Positions 35,381 to 45,350 of a DNA stretch of 64,000 nt are shown in pieces. A program made the translations under genes and the position numbers. The notes below the pieces were generated by a model. That model had not been told where the DNA came from. It worked only from the letters and a program-made list of their open reading frames with translations, and ran no database searches. Source of the stretch: Microcebus murinus (taxonomy: Eukaryota; Chordata; Mammalia; Primates; Cheirogaleidae); assembly GCF_040939455.1 (NCBI RefSeq), contig NC_134108.1:83186001-83250000 (forward strand), read 5' to 3'. Position 1 is the first letter of the stretch, and each line of letters opens with the position of its first letter.

Positions 35381-37104
35381 TTTTTTTTTTTATCTAATTG
35401 CTCAATTTGTGTATGCTTTATTTTTCCAACTTGCATACACTGTTCTAAGGCTGGGGTCAGTACTTTTTACGTTTTTCTTTGTTTTCTTCTCATCAACTAA
35501 CATAAGAATTATATATTAGGTACTTAATATATGTGTTTTCAATGGACTTAACTCTTCCTTTCTTTCTTCCTGTTCTCTTACTGGAAGTGTGTTCACAAAG
35601 GGCATGGAGAACATGAAGGTTTGCAAGACAGCTACACTTACTGGCTAGATACTCATTACAAAAAGCACAACTAAAGAACCAGGGATTATGCCACTTTGAC
35701 AAAGTATTTAAAACTACCAAGCTTCTATTTACCAATGTTTGCCAAGAATTTGAAGAACAATTTTTTTTATATAGTCAATGGGTGCGGTTATTTTCCATGG
35801 AACCAATGGACTTCGTAATATTGGGGACTTTGTAATTTTTCTTGAATCTGATGTGGTTAAGCACTGGAGAGTTTTATGGAATCACATTTTATAAGTATTT
35901 TAATAAAATCTTTAAAACATTGCAAATTCTTACTTGTTTCTGACTATTTGGTGTAAGGGCTGTTACTAAGATTCTGAATGGATTAATGCTAGCTTTACTA
36001 TATGGTGGTAATGTGAGCAGAGGTACAACTAAAAGATGCTGATAATATCATACAGAATTTCTATTTCTATAACTAATTTTGCATAAGTACATTCTTCAGT
36101 ATTGTTCTGTTACTTTGAATGTAGTAAAACTGGATTTGAGCTTGGAATGAATTACATGAGCACCCAATATCACAAAATTAAAATAATACTTCCATAGAAA
36201 TACTTTGTATAGAAAATAAAGATATTAATTGGTCTGTTAAAAACACTTGCAAATCGGTGTAATTCTGCCTTGGGAAATAGCATCAATGTATCACTAATAT
36301 TAATAGACAGTTCTAAACCATTAAATAAAATGTTTAATATTATTCTTGGCTTAAGGATGCAAAAATGGCTGCTTAGGTATTTTAATATGTGGCACAAGAT
36401 CGTACCTGAGATTGCCAACACATTGATATTCTTTCTCAAACTGTAGACACTGCATATGGTGAAAATCCCACATTTCAAACCAAGGGCTAAGACAAAAAAA
36501 AAATTACATTGGATATTGTTTTGTAATTTTATAGAGGGAAAAAGAGACTTTTAAGGTTTAAGGTATCCTTTGTTGCCTCCTCCAAACATTTTGCCATTTA
36601 ACCAAATGAACTTTTCCCTAAAGTCAAGAATACAGAAGAGAAATTTTAAAAGTCATGAAGTTTATGACATTTGTAGTAAAGTAATAGCTCCAAGATGATT
36701 TGAAGACCAGGATATTTAAATGAAAATAGTCAATATCAATAGTCATGAAAGATTTTTTCTTTCATGAGAGAGTTTTTTCTTCCCTTACTAGTTTTCAAAC
36801 CTTGTCTATTCAATTAATATCATGAATATGTAGAGACACCTAGGCTTTGTACATATTTTGTAAGGTTTTCTCAGAAATTCCAAATATTCTAGATATTCCT
36901 CTTTGCCTTTTGTTATACAACTGTAGGAGAATTGTCAATAAAGATCTATACCATAATGAGAGAAAGATCATAGCCTCACCAAGAATCCAGAGAATCAATT
37001 AAATCAAGAAGCCCTTTCTTAGGCTAAACACCTTGCTATAAACTCTATACCTGCTGTTGCTCCTGAAAAGAACACTTTTTGTCTACCAAGAGCTTTTTCA
37101 CTGT
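35381..37104. other. Unassigned AT-rich DNA
   Basis: A T run at 35380-35391 borders the MIR. No gene: the minus frames at 35493-35735 and 36170-36478 (80 and 102 codons) have no recognisable features. Confidence 0.5.
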
Positions 37105-37400
37105 TTATAGTGCGTAAAGTCTGCCCTCTAACTCTAACATCCTTGTCTCTAAGCTTTACAAACCTGGCTCCTTTAGCCTTTTCTCCTGGGGCCCATTTCT
37201 CAAATTGTTAATCATTTTTATAACTCCTCTTTGGATTCTCTCCAAATTCTCTTTATCGTGACTCAGTCAGGGATGTCTAAATGGAACCCACTAAGCTAAT
37301 AAATATTTGACCACTACTGGAGTTAAAAAGAAAATGTCCTTTGTGATTTATATAGACACTATTTGCCTGAAGTCTTCCTTATTCAGGATTAGAGATAGTA
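37105..37400 (-). mobile_element. L3/CR1 LINE remnant, antisense
   Basis: Fits antisense L3/CR1: 'ccttttctcctggggcccat', 'ttaatcatttttataactcc', 'tctttggattctctccaaat', 'atggaacccactaagctaat' and 'tttgaccactactggagtta', with 'tatagacactatttgcctg'. The characteristic 'ctcctttggattctctccaa' phrase is well kept. This is among the oldest recognisable interspersed elements here. Confidence 0.78.
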
Positions 37401-37849
37401 GATACTTTGAATTCTTGAGGTATGGCTCTAAATGTCAAAATCAATGTATTTTGACAGAGCTGAAATGGTAAAACCAATTCAAATTATGTAGAAAGCCTAA
37501 CATAAAAGAGTAAAAGGATAAGAGAGTAAAAGTCAGAGAAGCAAATGCTAACACCATGTGCCATGAAGGACGTTGAAGTATCCCTGGTTCACTGTCATTG
37601 GTTAGTTGGCTATTTGTGCAGTGGAAGAGAAGATTGAATTCAGTGTATATTTAAGGCAGATATCATTTTTGTTTTAGTTTCAGAATATTTGGCCATTTTT
37701 ACAATTGATTTGCTTGCAATTATTCCAAATAAAACTGCATTTAAACTATGTAAGGGAAATTCTCAATTTCCAAAACCTGTCCCAAAGAGCCATTCATTTT
37801 GAGATTATACCAAAGTAAGGATGTTATTTCACCAATTTGTGACAACTAA
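37401..37849. other. Unassigned DNA
   Basis: Nothing recognisable. It may include the upstream part of the L2 fragment that follows. Confidence 0.45.
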
Positions 37850-37992
37850 AACAATACTTCTCTTCTTGCCTATCATATGAAAACATCCTGAGGTTAGTAA
37901 TTTTGTCTGTTTTATTCACTTTCATAGCTCCAGTGCCTCAAATATTGTGGCAGCTCAATAAACATTTGCTGAATGAATAAATGAATGAACCT
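37850..37992 (+). mobile_element. L2 LINE 3' end, sense
   Basis: Typical L2 3' terminus: 'gtaattttgtctgttttatt', 'catagctccagtgcctcaaa', 'agctcaataaacatttgctg' and terminal 'gaatgaataaatgaatgaa'. Confidence 0.85.
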
Positions 37993-38034
37993 TACACTCT
38001 CCTGGTTTCTAGCGTTGGTGAGTGGCAATGCTAT

Positions 38035-38290
38035 ATCCTCCTCTGTAAAAAGTTTAAAAACTAAGACTCATCCTTGACATTCCTGCCTCCTGTTCCTCAT
38101 TCTTCTCATTTAATTCTTCACTAAGCTTAGAAATCTCAGCTCTCCAAGCTGACGCCTTCTCTCACTTTCTTACATGCTTTGACTTATTCTGTGCCCTTCT
38201 AACTACTCATCTGATTTGTTGAAATTGATTCAGATTTCCCTTTTGCTCACTCCAGACAAATTTTTCAAAATCCTGTCAGATAAATCAGAG
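38035..38290 (+). mobile_element. L2 LINE, sense, part before L1 insertion
   Basis: 'gactcatccttgacattcct', 'ctgcctcctgttcctcattc' and 'tcaaaatcctgtcag' follow the L2 ORF2 order. The copy resumes at 39286 with 'gtaatctttctaaaatac' (consensus 'gtgatctttttaaaac'). Confidence 0.72.
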
Positions 38291-38716
38291 TTTTCTTTCT
38301 TTCTTTTTTTGTGGTGATGGTTCTTATTTTTTTTTATTTTTTAATTTCAGAATTTTGTGAAAGTATACACATTTTGGTTACATAATTTGTTTTTGTACAG
38401 TTTGAGTTAAAGTTATAAGTGTGCCCTTCATCCAGTTAGTGTGTATTGTACCTGTTAGAAGTCAATTTACCAATCCCCTACTTCCCCCTTCCACCTACTT
38501 GATTTCCCTTGAGTTTTACTTCCATATGTACACATAAGTTTTGATTGATTAGTTCCAATTTAATAGTAAGTACATGTGGTGTTTTTTTTTTCTGTTCTTG
38601 CGATACTTCACTAAGAAGAACAGTTTCCAGTTCCATCCAGGTTGTTACAAAAGATACTAGATTACCATTTTTTTTAAATGGCTGAGTAGTGCTCCATTGT
38701 ATACATATGCCACATT

Positions 38717-38721
<5 letters not shown>
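38291..38721 (-). mobile_element. Twin-primed L1, 3' UTR and ORF2 end, antisense (left of Alu)
   Basis: Strepsirrhine-type L1 3' end with a T-rich tail, 'ttttggttacataatttg', 'ataagtgtgcccttcatcca', 'gtaagtacatgtggtgtt' and 'ccagttccatccaggttgtt', reaching 'gctgagtagtgctccattgt'. An Alu then interrupts it. A short duplication AATCAG(A/C)G at 38283-38290 and 39286-39293 brackets the whole L1. Confidence 0.88.
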
Positions 38722-38760
<39 letters not shown>

Positions 38761-39080
38761 TTTTTTAGACAGAGTCTCACTCTGTTGCCTGGGCTAGAGT
38801 GCTGTGGCATCAGCCTAGCTCACAGCAACCTCAAACTCCTAGGGTGAAGCAATACTCCTGCCTCAGCCTCCCAAGTAGCTGGGACTACAGGCATGCACCA
38901 CCATGCCTGGCTAATTTTTTCTATATATTTTTAGTTGGCCAATTAACTTCTTTCTATTTGTAATAGAGACAGCGTCTCACTCTTGCTCAGGCTGATTTTG
39001 TACTCCTGACCTTGAGTGATCCTCCCGCCTCAGCCTCCCAGAGTGCTAGGATTACAGGCGTGAGCCACTGTGCCCAGCCC
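38722..39080 (-). mobile_element. Strepsirrhine Alu, full dimer, antisense
   Basis: Bracketed by a perfect 19-bp duplication ACATATGCCACATTTTATT (38703-38721 and 39081-39099). The T-rich tail at left has become a (TTTA)n microsatellite (38719-38760). Both monomers are present: 'gacagagtctcactctgttg' ... 'gtagctgggactacaggcat', the strepsirrhine linker 'ttttctatatatttttagtt' with 'ggccaatta', then 'gagacagcgtctcactcttg' ... 'gtgagccactgtgcccagcc'. Box A and B promoter regions lie at the right end on the minus strand. Confidence 0.97.
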
Positions 39081-39142
39081 ACATATGCCACATTTTATTA
39101 ATCCACTCATGTATCGATGGGCAGTTGGGTTGATTCCACATC
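39081..39142 (-). mobile_element. Twin-primed L1, antisense remainder (right of Alu)
   Basis: Begins with the second Alu target copy, then 'aatccactcatgtatcgatg' and 'ggcagttgggttgattcc', the next antisense L1 bases. Ends at the inversion junction near 39142. Confidence 0.85.
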
Positions 39143-39285
39143 TGTGGAAAAGTATGGAGATATTTCAAAGAACTAAAAGTAGACCTACCATTTGATCCAA
39201 CAATCCCACTACTAGGTATTTTTACCAAAGGAAAAAAAGACATTTTATAAAAAAGATACTTGCACTGGAATGTTTATAGCAATAC
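39143..39285 (+). mobile_element. Twin-primed L1, inverted 5' segment, sense
   Basis: Orientation flips. 'gtggaaaagtatggagatat', 'ctaaaagtagacctaccatt', 'caatcccactactaggtatt' and 'gcactggaatgtttatagca' are sense L1, matching 12728-12875 of this window. The segment ends about a dozen L1 bases before the point where the antisense segment starts, so twin priming lost only a few bases. Confidence 0.88.
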
Positions 39286-39600
39286 AATCAGCGTAATCTT
39301 TCTAAAATACAAATATGATTGTAGCATCTCCAAACTTCAACATTTTTGTTAGATTTGAAATTAAGAAGAGTCACTGTGTTAGCACATGAGCTCTTGCCTA
39401 TCTCTCCAGCTTATTTCCCAGTTCTTTCTTCTGGTCCTATTTCACTCCACTACATGCAATACCCATGTGGAAGGCTTTATAGTTGCTAAACATCATTATG
39501 CTTTTGTACATGCTATTTTTTCAATCTCAAATTCCAATACTTCATCTATTCCTCATTTTCTCAAGTAGAAGATATTTACGTCAATTAATACTTTTATTTT
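39286..39600 (+). mobile_element. L2 LINE, sense, part after L1 insertion
   Basis: 'gtaatctttctaaaatacaa', 'gattgtagcatctccaaact', 'ttgcctatctctccagctta' and 'cttttgtacatgctatttt' continue L2 to the region before its 3' end. The 60-codon frame at 39386-39568 is a relic or shadow. Confidence 0.75.
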
Positions 39601-39884
39601 GTCTCAACAACAGTTAACTCTATTGACAATTTATTTCTGCTTACAAAGTTTTTTTTTTAATGGTCTAGTTTCTAAGAACTTACACTGTCTATATTCTAAT
39701 ACTCTAAGAATAGCTCTTCTGAATATCTTTCGGTGGTTTCACTTATTCTAATATTTCATCTATGAAAACATCAAATGCTGATAAGTCTCAGGGTCCTGAC
39801 TATTTCCACGGAATTCTATATTCCCTTCATGGCAGATCTAATCCAACATATGATTTTAAATGATTTTTCCTCTGTGTTGAGGGC

Positions 39885-40186
39885 TCACTAAATTATATTT
39901 GCTACTCAGACATACCTCTTGAGCTTTGGACACGTGTATTTAACTTGCTTTAATACATCCTTCTGAGTAACTCTCAGGCACTATAAACAAAACATATTTA
40001 AACATCTACTCATTTAACCTGTTCTTTCCTCCATATTTTAACCTTTTTAGAAGTGCAGCAATATCCTTTTAGTTCCTCAGTCAGAACATTTTGATACTTC
40101 CTCTCCTTCTCTCTGATCTTCTGTTGACTGAACCCATGGCCACCACCCCACTCCAAAGCATCCGCATCTCACTTTCTCACTGACAA
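39885..40186 (+). mobile_element. Further L2 LINE, sense, upstream part
   Basis: 'catacctcttgagctttgga' and 'ctcaggcactataaacaaaa' fit the L2 region 'cctctcctgagctccaga...caggcacctcaaac'. The later part includes 'catggccaccaccccactcc'. It is interrupted by an Alu at 40187. Diverged but collinear with L2. Confidence 0.65.
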
Positions 40187-40510
40187 CTTTTTTTTTTTTT
40201 GAGTCAGAGTCTCACTCTCTTGTCTGGGCTAGAGTGCTGTGGCATCAGCCTAGCTCACAGCAACCTCAACCTCCTGGGCTCAAGGGATCCTCCTGCCTCA
40301 GCCTCCCCAGTACTGGGACTATAGCCATGCGCCATCATGCCCAGGTAATTTTTTTCTATATATTTTTAGCTGTCCCATTAATTTCTATTTTTAGTAGAGA
40401 CGGGGTCTTGCTCTTGCTCAGGCTGGTCTCGAACTCCTGACCTTGAGCAATCCGTCTGCCTTGGCCTCCCAGAGTGCTAGGATTACAGGCGTGAGCCACC
40501 GCACCCAGCC
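40187..40510 (-). mobile_element. Strepsirrhine Alu, full dimer, antisense
   Basis: Flanked by a perfect 11-bp duplication CTCACTGACAA (40176-40186 and 40511-40521). Poly-T tail at left, then 'gagtcagagtctcactctct', 'cagcctagctcacagcaacc', the linker 'ttctatatatttttagctgt', 'gtagagacggggtcttgctc' and 'ggcgtgagccaccgcaccca'. It keeps more CpG than the Alu at 38722, suggesting a younger copy. The 68-codon frame at 40234-40440 is a shadow. Confidence 0.97.
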
Positions 40511-40910
40511 CTCACTGACAATTTCAATACTACTACCTACAGCCAAAGTTAACTTTTGAAAATACAAATCTGATTTTATCACTATACTTCTTAAATGCTT
40601 TCTCTCTTTCCATTTCCCTTAGGTTACAAAAAAAAAAATGTGATCATGGTTTACAAGATCTCCCTTTAACTTTTTAGCCACCTAAATCCTTTCTTTTTTG
40701 CTATTTCTTTTCTCTCTATATGGAACTTCTTTCTGTTCCTTGTCAATAGTCATAATGTCATTAATTTGTACTCTTTAGTCTAATGTTGCAGTAGTTATTT
40801 ATGATTAGGTTTCCTTCCCAAATCGTAAGTTTCTTAAATACATATACTTTATTAAATATAGTATCTAGCATTTACTAAATGTTTGATAAATATTTTGCAA
40901 ATGGAAGGTC
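40511..40910 (+). mobile_element. L2 LINE, sense, downstream part with 3' end
   Basis: 'cctacagccaaagttaactt', 'caaatctgattttatcacta', 'gatcatggtttacaagatct' and the 3' end 'tagtatctagcatttactaa', 'atgtttgataaatatt' follow L2 order after the Alu. Confidence 0.75.
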
Positions 40911-41089
40911 AAAACCTGCTTATTATATATAAGGTGGTACATTGATACTATGACTAGAATGTTTAAGTTTTAAGGATATACTTTAAACATGCTTTATTGT
41001 GAAAATAGTGTTCTGGAAAAGGGATATTTTCATTTTTTAAAATAAATGTTTGGTACCTATTATCCTCATCATTGTTATTTTAATGTTTT

Positions 41090-41245
41090 TTAATATGCCT
41101 ACCACTGCATTAAGCAATTTAAAATATTATCTATTGTTACTCTGATAAACCCAGTGAAGTAGATACTATTACCAGTCCTATTTTACAAATGGTGAAACTA
41201 ATGTTCAATGAAGTTAAATATCTTCCCATTTATATCAAGTGCATA
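41090..41245 (+). mobile_element. MIR SINE, sense
   Basis: 'ccactgcattaagcaattta', 'ccagtgaagtagatactatt', 'cctattttacaaatggtgaa' and 'caatgaagttaaatatcttc' match MIR in order. Confidence 0.8.
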
Positions 41246-41469
41246 TTAAATATTAATGCTAACACATGAATATTTTACTATAGGGCTCTTGCACTTCATC
41301 TGCAATGCTTTTACAAACATAAGATATTCCTTGCATATATTTACCAATTTAATTCTTCCATTCTTATGATAGTGAATAGTTAATAATATATTTCCTAGTT
41401 TCTCTACCTCTGTCTAAATTTAACTTTTATTATAGAGTATTTTTTTACTAATTTTTTGCTGAAAATAAC

Positions 41470-41570
41470 TCCACTTCTTTTTTTCTTTATCTCTTTCTTC
41501 CTTCTCTTTCTAGTATCTTTCTTTCTTCCTTTCTTCACTTCTTTCTTCCTTCTTTCCTTCCTTCACTTCA
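41470..41570. repeat. Polypyrimidine-rich (CTTT/CTTC)n tract
   Basis: Interrupted TTTC/TTCC units on the plus strand, with occasional A. Simple sequence. Confidence 0.85.
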
Positions 41571-41749
41571 TTAATCACATATTAATTTAATACTAATTAC
41601 TAGTCACTTCACTATGCACTAAAATTAAAAAGACAAAAAATTCTTTGTAAGGCATTTTTTTCCCCACTACCACTCCTTAAGTTCCACATTGATTATTCAC
41701 GACTCCTGTGAATTTTATTTAGAGCTTCACTTTTTTAAAAGTAGAGACT

Positions 41750-42300
41750 GTGCTTAAAAACTGTTCATTACTTTCCATTGAATTTAAAATAAAATCCTAA
41801 CTGATTTACATTTCCTCAAATACTCCTCATGAACTTACCTTTACCTATACTCTGATATTTTCTAATGCCACTTTTATTCTTTCTCACTATTTTTTTCACT
41901 CAGATTTTTTTCTACTTAAAGCTCCTTCCTCTTCCAGTCTTTGAAAATGCTGGCCCCTCGCCTGATCTATCCTCCTAAGTATCATCACATGACTTGTTTC
42001 TTCCTTTTATCCTGGGTCTCAGTTTCAGCTTCTTTTTCTCAGAGTAGTTCTTTCCGACCACTCAAGCTAAATTGGGCTCCCATCCCCGTACATTTTCTCC
42101 TAGCATTCTGATCATTTATTTTTTTAAATAGGCACTATGTATTTATTTATTCATTCAACTGTTTATTAACTGTCTTCCAGAATAGACTGTAAACTACAGG
42201 AGGTCAGGGACCATGTCTGTGTTGTTTAACATATTGTAAAGGCTTTTAACATCAGGCCTGGCCAATGAATATGCATCGATGAAGTGAATAAATGTAGTCT
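41750..42300 (+). mobile_element. L2 LINE 3' part, sense
   Basis: 'cattactttccattgaattt', 'aaaataaaatcctaactgat', 'ccagtctttgaaaatgctgg', 'agagtagttctttccgacca', 'cagaatagactgtaaactac' and 'aggtcagggaccatgtctgt' follow L2 from mid-ORF2 to near the 3' end. Confidence 0.8.
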
Positions 42301-42309
42301 TACAGTTTC

Positions 42310-42660
42310 CAGATATAGAAATAAAGTTGATGCATTTGGCTCTTCTTGAATCCATGGGATGAACATGATTTAAGCTGTGCAAAGAAATGGCTTTGATCCT
42401 TTTCTTCTGCTCGTATGTTGACAAACCAGGGCAGGCTCTCAGGTCCTGGTACCAGTTTGGAGGACCCTGGTTTTGCTTTTGATCACATCCTGAGAGCAAA
42501 AGGTACCATACAGCTTGTTGTCTGGTGCTCTTTGGCATGTCAGACTCTGGGCAGATGGGTTGGGTGGCATCCAGACTGATTTAGACATTCTGTGGAGTTC
42601 CAGGGGACTACCAGGAATGGGCTGGAGGCTGGCAGAGGCACAACCTAAAGAAAAATTCAT
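42310..42660 (-). other. GC-richer unassigned block with overlapping minus-strand frames
   Basis: Two overlapping minus-strand frames: 42439-42660 (73 codons, from MNFSLGCASASLQP) and 42194-42538 (114 codons, from MPKSTRQQAVWYLLLSGC). The second frame's last third runs into the adjoining L2 and cannot be native coding there. The block is clearly richer in GC than its surroundings. I recognise no domain. Possibilities are an exon relic, a small retrocopy, an unnamed repeat or a regulatory element. Confidence 0.25.
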
Positions 42661-42974
42661 GTGTTGAAAAAATGTTCACAGTTAAATCTGGGAAAATTCA
42701 AACAAAAACAATGTTATGCTGAATACTTCGCTGTGAACTTAATGATGTTTCTCTAAGTAGAACCAACTGTCAGGCTTTTGTATCATATTTGCTAGTAATT
42801 CAAAACTCATCCCCCACTGAATATTCCTTCTAGCTAATTCTCATTAACAGAATTCATTCATTTAATACCCTTTTGATGCTTACATATTGGCAACCTACCT
42901 CTTGCAATATAAAATTATAATAGTTTAAAATAGTTTCTGAGGGAATTATAGCATATTAGGAACATCATTATATT

Positions 42975-43150
42975 TTGAGTCAGCAGAATGCCATTTTGTG
43001 ATTTTGCAAAAATGACTTAGCCTTTCTGGGCTTCAGTTTGTTCACTGATAACACTGAGATTCTAGTTGTGGTTCTTTCTCACAGATTTCTATGCAGTTTA
43101 ACAAGATAAAACCTGAAGTTTTAAAAAACATAGCAATTATCAAAGATTAA
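42975..43150 (-). mobile_element. MIR SINE, antisense
   Basis: 'aaaaatgacttagcctttct', 'gggcttcagtttgttcactg' and 'gataacactgagattctagt' match antisense MIR ('taacctctctgggcctcagtttcctcatctg'). Confidence 0.78.
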
Positions 43151-43422
43151 CTTTCGAAATGTCATCAGTATCAAATCAACTTTAAGCTCATATTCAATCA
43201 TTTTGTATTTACTATCATCTGACTTTCTACAACATGACTGTGGACCTTTTGTCCCTTTAGGCTATTCTGAGCTGAGAAAAGGCTCTTCCAGTTTCTCTTG
43301 TCTTGCTCCCTATGAGCTAGAAAGACTCATAGCATGGTCATCAGGTCCTGAAGATATAACAACTTGGGAGTTATTTTTCCTGTTATGTCATCCATAGAAA
43401 TCTCATAAAAATGTTTTCCTTT

Positions 43423-43675
43423 TGTATTAGTTTCCTAATGCGTCTGTAACACATTCTAACAAGCTTAGTGACTTAAAAACACATATACACATTTTTTATC
43501 TTACAATTCTAGAAGTCAGAAATCCAAAACAGGTCAACATGGCTGCATTCCTTCTGAGGTTCTGGATGGAAATGTTTCCTTGCCTTTTCCAGCTTATATT
43601 AAGAGTAGCCATCCAAATCTCTTAGCTTTCGGCCCTGTCTTCTGTCTTCAAAGCCTGCAGCATTGTGTCAGCAAA

Positions 43676-43730
<55 letters not shown>

Positions 43731-43979
43731 AACACACCCCTCTCTGTTTCTGTGTTTTCTTCCCCTCTGACTCTAATTATGACCTTCCTAATTCTTTCTT
43801 ATAAGAGCTCTGGTAATTAAATAGGTCAGCCTAGTATAATTACCCCATTTCAAGATTCTTCACTTAATCACATCTACAAAGTTCCTTTTGCCAAGTAAGG
43901 TAACATGTTCACAGGTACCAGGGATTACAGGACATTAAGACATGGACATTCTTGGGGGACCATCATTCAGCCTACCACA
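43423..43979 (-). mobile_element. MLT1-type MaLR LTR, antisense
   Basis: Runs from TGTATTAGTTTCCTAATGCG to 'attcagcctaccaca', the reverse complement of an MLT1 LTR that begins TGTGGTAG. Internal landmarks are 'cttacaattctagaagtcag', 'ggctgcattccttctgaggt', 'cttgccttttccagctta' and 'catgttcacaggtaccaggg'. A CT/CA microsatellite expanded within it. The frame at 43580-43804 is a shadow. No clear flanking duplication. Confidence 0.9.
43679..43738. repeat. (CT)n(CA)n compound microsatellite
   Basis: About 16 CT units followed by about 10 CA units, then an interrupted CA run, inside the MLT1 LTR. Confidence 0.97.
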
Positions 43980-44974
43980 CCCCCATTCTATTCTTTCTCC
44001 AAATAACCAAACTTGTGAGGGATTCATCCAACCACACAGTATCAACTCTTGGCTAATCTAACCCAGCATCATTATTGCTTCCTGTCTTGTTGATTCATTC
44101 CATCAGTTTAACTCTCCTGTCATCTCACTATTCACTGCCCTTAGTCAGCTGAAATGCACACAGAATTTCATGCCCACACAGTGCGCTTCTGAGTCCTGAC
44201 AGTCTAGCTTTTCAAAAGCTGTGCCACCACCATCTGTAAAGCTCACCTTGGAGATTATGTCTTCCTGTCACCATCATTGCCCCATCACCTCGTTTTGTAT
44301 ATAGCTTGTGGAAAATGATCTTCAGCACCATTAAGAGCCTCTTTTGATTGAAGTCTTTTGATTAAAGGTCATTTTTGATTGAAGTCTGGAACGTTGCTGA
44401 TACTGTTGCTAGTAGGTACTATTCCTTACTCTAGGTCCAAGAATATTGGTGGCAAATTCTTACATACTATAAATCTCTATCTGGAAGAATAATTGAAGAG
44501 ATTCCTTAACTAGAGACATTTGCATACAAAAGAGGAAAGATGAATGTCTTAATTCAGTGTTAGAATATATACTTGATATAATTTTCTGACCAAAGCACGT
44601 ATGCTTTACTTTGGGATAGCAGTAGCAATTTCCCCCTTTTCTGCCCTAAAACCCTATGTAAAATATTATTCTGGTATCATTAAGACTTGTTGCTGTTCTG
44701 ATCATGTACACATTATTGTTTAAAATTTTTTTCCTGCATTGGTTGATTTTTTTTTTCTTTTCTATGATTGTTACTGTTCCTGTCCCACAATGGTTAGAAT
44801 TGAGAAGTTCTTTCTATATAATAGCCTTTATACCTGCAGTAGAGAGTTTTCATCCATACTTATTCCAATTTCAGATTTTAAATAACAGAACTCCCATTAA
44901 CTGATTTCCAAGTAAGCTATATTTTTCTGTATTATGCTGTATTTCTTCACTACAGGTTCTACAAATTCTTTTCC
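43980..44974. other. Unassigned DNA
   Basis: No gene or named repeat. 43985-44330 is moderately richer in GC and could include retroviral-like internal sequence next to the LTR, but I cannot support that. A T run lies at 44747-44756. Confidence 0.4.
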
Positions 44975-45350
44975 TTCATCATTCAGTACAAGTGTTGAAT
45001 GCCTATTTAATGTTGAGCAAAATGCTGAGGTCTAGAGCTTCAGTGGTGAGTAAAAGAATTGTGGCTGTGGCTTTCATGGAGCTTATAGACAAGCAAAATA
45101 GGAAATGAACAAATAATTATAGACATTGAAACTTTTCGTTAAAATGCTACAAAGGAAAACTACAATATTATTATATGAATGTAGAATGAAAGCAATAACC
45201 TAGTCTGAATATACACAGAAGGCTTCTCTGAGGACCAGATATCTGAGTTAAGATCTAAAGAATGAGTAGAGATTGATTAAGAAAATGCGACTGGATAAGA
45301 AAGCATTTCAAGCAGATAAAAACACTCAATGAAGCCTCAATGTCTGGTGC
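44975..45350 (-). mobile_element. L2 LINE 3' part, antisense
   Basis: 'ttcagtggtgagtaaaagaa', 'ctttcatggagcttatagac', 'ggcttctctgaggaccagat' and 'gcatttcaagcagataaaaa' match antisense L2 ('atggagcttacattctag', 'cctctctgaggagg', 'gcattccaggcagag'). Confidence 0.78.

Noticed and set aside
36170..36478. 102-codon minus-strand frame
   Set aside because: Same reasons: no features beyond an open frame in AT-rich sequence.
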